DNA from: an uncultured Clostridia bacterium
GTDB taxonomy: Bacteria; Bacillota; Clostridia; Lachnospirales; Anaerotignaceae
Direction: 5' to 3'
Assembly (NCBI GenBank): GCA_937901125.1
Contig: CALCGT010000041.1
Span: forward strand, 1 to 16,348
DNA length: 16,348 nt
The notes under the pieces were generated by a model. The model did no database searches and was not told the origin of the DNA. It worked only from the letters and a program-made list of their open reading frames with translations. Positions 14,925 to 16,348 of this stretch are shown piece by piece (positions within the stretch are counted from its first letter, which is position 1; the number at the start of each line of letters is the position of its first letter). The position numbers and the translations under genes are program-made.

Positions 14925-15925
14925 TTTTTCTCTGTTTTCTGTTCCAACATCTTAATGGAATCCAGATAGTCTTTTTCCACTTCACTAAGCGTCCTGGTCT
15001 TGTACTTCTTGTATTCGGTGGTTGCTTTCTCCACAGCTTGCCTATGGCTCACGCTTCCATTCCCTTGTAATAGCTGCTCACCACTCATGGTGAGAATCCG
15101 GTCCAAATGTTCCGCCCAGTCTTTCATGGTCATAACCTGTTCCCGTTCCGCCTGGCGTTCTGCAAAATCCAGATAACCGGATACAAGCTGTCCCATTGCC
15201 CGGAGTTCCTTTTCATCCAGATAATTCTTAGCAATTACCGCTTCCCGGAGAGTCGGCTGGGTTCCCGCAAAGGTGGTAAGCCCCATAAAGTCTTTCTCCG
15301 CATCGGCTCTTGTGTAAATAACCTCTGCCGCAGTTTGACCATGAACCGCATAATGAATCTTGTTCTGAACTTTTTTGAAAAATTGAATGGAAATTTCAGC
15401 CTTTGGGTCATAGTCAATGCTCGTAGCGTAAATCTCCAGAACCTGCCGGTAGAATACCTTTTCCGATGCACGGATGTCTCTGATCCGTTCCAGCAGTTCC
15501 TTGAAGTATCCGCCCCCGCCCAGATTTTTCAAGCGTTCATCATCCAGAGCAAAGCCTTTTCTCATGTATTCTTTCAAAATTCCGGTTGCCCAAATACGGA
15601 ACTGAGTGCCTCGTTTGGACTTCACACGATAGCCAACCGAGATAATGACATCGAGATTGTAATAATCAACCTGATAGGTTTTTCCGTCCGCCGCAGTTGT
15701 TGCAAAATTTGCAACAACTGAATCACGATTCAGCTCGCCCTCTATAAAAATATTTTTTATATGCCTTGAAATCGTTGATTTGTCCCTTTGAAATAGTTCC
15801 GCCATCTGATCAATCGACAGCCAAACTGTATCGCCGTCGAAGGTGGTCTCAATTTTTGCCAATCCATCTTCTGTTGTGTAGATAATCATATCTGATTTTT
15901 TGTTTGGTGCATCGTTACCGCTCAT
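14921..15925 (-). CDS. RhuM-family protein
   Basis: The protein has 334 residues from the ATG at 15925, which has GAGGTG six nt upstream; a GTG three codons earlier lies inside that ribosome site. RhuM proteins were first noted on a Salmonella pathogenicity island and are common on mobile elements; their biochemical role is not established. Family features seen are WLSIDQMAELFQRDKSTISRH (35-55, helix-turn-helix-like), YNLDVIISVGYRVKSKRGTQFR (89-110), ATGILKEYMRKGF (113-125), and IHYAVHGQTAAEVIYTRADA (190-209) followed by MGLTTFAG. The C-terminal 60 residues are helical and charged. The HTH-like start suggests DNA binding. It is cotranscribed with the recombinase, so a regulatory or defence role for the element is a reasonable inference. 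Confidence 0.88.
   Translation of the reverse strand: MSGNDAPNKKSDMIIYTTEDGLAKIETTFDGDTVWLSIDQMAELFQRDKSTISRHIKNIFIEGELNRDSVVANFATTAADGKTYQVDYYNLDVIISVGYRVKSKRGTQFRIWATGILKEYMRKGFALDDERLKNLGGGGYFKELLERIRDIRASEKVFYRQVLEIYATSIDYDPKAEISIQFFKKVQNKIHYAVHGQTAAEVIYTRADAEKDFMGLTTFAGTQPTLREAVIAKNYLDEKELRAMGQLVSGYLDFAERQAEREQVMTMKDWAEHLDRILTMSGEQLLQGNGSVSHRQAVEKATTEYKKYKTRTLSEVEKDYLDSIKMLEQKTEKK
15694..15720. repeat. Perfect 13-bp inverted repeat inside rhuM
   Basis: cagttgttgcaaa (15694-15706), one central base, then its exact reverse complement (15708-15720). It lies in coding sequence for SVVANFATT. Chance perfect 27-bp palindromes are rare, so it may be a protein-binding site or RNA hairpin. The protein motif is itself typical of RhuM, which partly constrains the sequence. 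Confidence 0.9.
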
Positions 15926-15952
15926 ATCGTTCACCTCATCAACCTTATGTGC

Positions 15953-15989
15953 CTCAGTTCAAGAAGGTTGTTTTCCTTCTCAAACTGAG
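15953..15989 (-). promoter_or_regulatory. 15-bp RNA hairpin in the rhuM leader
   Basis: As minus-strand RNA the arms 15989-15975 and 15967-15953 pair over 15 positions, two of them G-U, around a 7-nt loop. In plus-strand RNA the same two positions would be C-A mismatches, so the structure favours the minus transcript. No T-run follows. It lies between the predicted rhuM promoter and the rhuM ribosome site (about 15940-15932). Confidence 0.7.
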
Positions 15990-16011
15990 TTTGGACACTT
16001 ATTTCACGATT

Positions 16012-16034
16012 ATTATATCATGCAGCTTTTCTGC
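16012..16034 (-). promoter_or_regulatory. Probable promoter for the rhuM-recombinase pair
   Basis: Minus strand TGATATAAT is an extended, perfect -10 (16017-16012). A weak TTGCAG lies about 17 nt upstream inside the end of the small hypothetical gene. The predicted start near 16005 would place the 15-bp hairpin at the beginning of the mRNA. Confidence 0.5.
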
Positions 16035-16194
16035 CTGCAATACATGGTTTTATTATTTTTTCTGACATGCTGACATCATCTTGTTGATTCCGCACAGTCT
16101 TTGGATCGGGCAGATGATCCAAGTCTAAGTCTGCGGCATATTTTTCAATCAGACTTGCCATCAAATCCGCAAAACCGCTCCATTCATCTCTCAT
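16018..16194 (-). CDS. Small hypothetical protein of a mobile element
   Basis: The protein has 58 residues from the ATG at 16194, which has AGAGGT eight nt upstream; an ATG two codons earlier would be too close to it. The N-terminal half is acidic and helical (FADLMASLIEKYAADLDLDHLPDP) and the C-terminus is basic. I do not know a function; I recall similar short proteins near recombinases in clostridial mobile elements but cannot verify that here. It is co-oriented with rhuM, 92 nt upstream, and its last codons overlap the predicted rhuM promoter. Confidence 0.65.
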   Translation of the reverse strand: MRDEWSGFADLMASLIEKYAADLDLDHLPDPKTVRNQQDDVSMSEKIIKPCIAGRKAA

Positions 16195-16243
16195 AGGCAT
16201 TTACCTCTAAAATTGATTTTGTTTTATGACTGAATTCTAAAAA

Positions 16244-16291
16244 CCCCTGCTCACTCTGCTCACCCTGTACCGTTCTGTACACGATGAGCAG
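16244..16291. repeat. Nested inverted repeat with adjoining 9-bp tandem repeat
   Basis: ctgctca (16256-16262) pairs with tgagcag (16285-16291), and inside it tgtac pairs with gtaca around a 6-nt loop. The left arm lies in a tandem pair of near-identical 9-mers, ctgctcact (16247-16255) and ctgctcacc (16256-16264). It lies upstream of the small hypothetical gene, and no gene is seen from 16201 to 16348. It could be an operator, a leader structure or part of a transfer or replication site. Confidence 0.7.
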
Positions 16292-16348
16292 TTTTGGATC
16301 TATATTAAAAAAGTGGACACGAAATATAACTATACGTTACAATAAAGT

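Larger units (their letters stand above)
13146..16348 (-). mobile_element. Left end of a probable integrated mobile element (continues past the window)
   Basis: A small hypothetical gene, a rhuM-family gene and a large serine recombinase are co-oriented and end in a terminator next to a conserved housekeeping operon. Large serine recombinases usually lie at the end of their element. The left boundary must be between 13139 and the birA operator at 13098, but I could not identify an att core because the other end is outside the window. Confidence 0.6.

Overview
The window looks like chromosome of an anaerobic, low-to-moderate GC Clostridia member, most likely of the Lachnospiraceae/Anaerotignaceae type. 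The basis is strong AGGAGG ribosome sites, sigma-A style TATAAT promoters, a clostridial 6S RNA, a birA-bioYBDA operon with a Gram-positive BirA operator, an SLH surface protein and a clostridial large serine recombinase. The genus is inference only. No rRNA, tRNA or CRISPR array is seen.

Left part (1-4671). A very large secreted protein with a C-terminal S-layer homology (SLH) motif is read on the minus strand and runs off the left edge. Its leader (3656 to about 3803) contains a 15-bp perfect hairpin overlapping an 18-bp GC-rich palindrome. Upstream lies a 6S RNA gene (minus, about 3973-4169) with its own promoter. Next comes an LspA (signal peptidase II)-like membrane protein.

Centre (4700-8600). 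Class II fructose-bisphosphate aldolase (plus) diverges from the LspA-like gene; a symmetric -10 element could serve both directions. Seven short hairpins, six of them with 3-nt loops, fill the spacer between the aldolase and a metallo-beta-lactamase-fold protein whose metal motif is HxNxDH instead of HxHxDH. After a clear terminator come, on the minus strand, a small gene broken by a frameshift in a run of seven A and an uncharacterised radical SAM protein. A 24-codon ORF with a perfect ribosome site lies directly upstream of the radical SAM gene.

Biotin operon (8613-13098, minus): birA-bioY-bioB-bioD-bioA, tightly packed. A BirA operator (TTGTTAAC-N15-GTTGACTA) overlaps the -35 element. BioY imports biotin, while BioA, BioD and BioB convert KAPA to biotin. 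BirA attaches biotin to its carrier proteins and represses the operon when biotin is plentiful. BioF and the pimelate-forming genes are not in the window. BioB has Ser where the E. coli enzyme has a cluster-ligand Cys.

Right part (about 13140-16348, minus) looks like one end of an integrated mobile element: a small hypothetical protein, a RhuM-family protein and a large serine recombinase whose start codon overlaps the rhuM stop (ATGA). A strong terminator closes the unit. The recombinase carries Gly at the normally invariant catalytic Arg two residues before the nucleophilic Ser, so it may be inactive. The element continues beyond the right edge.
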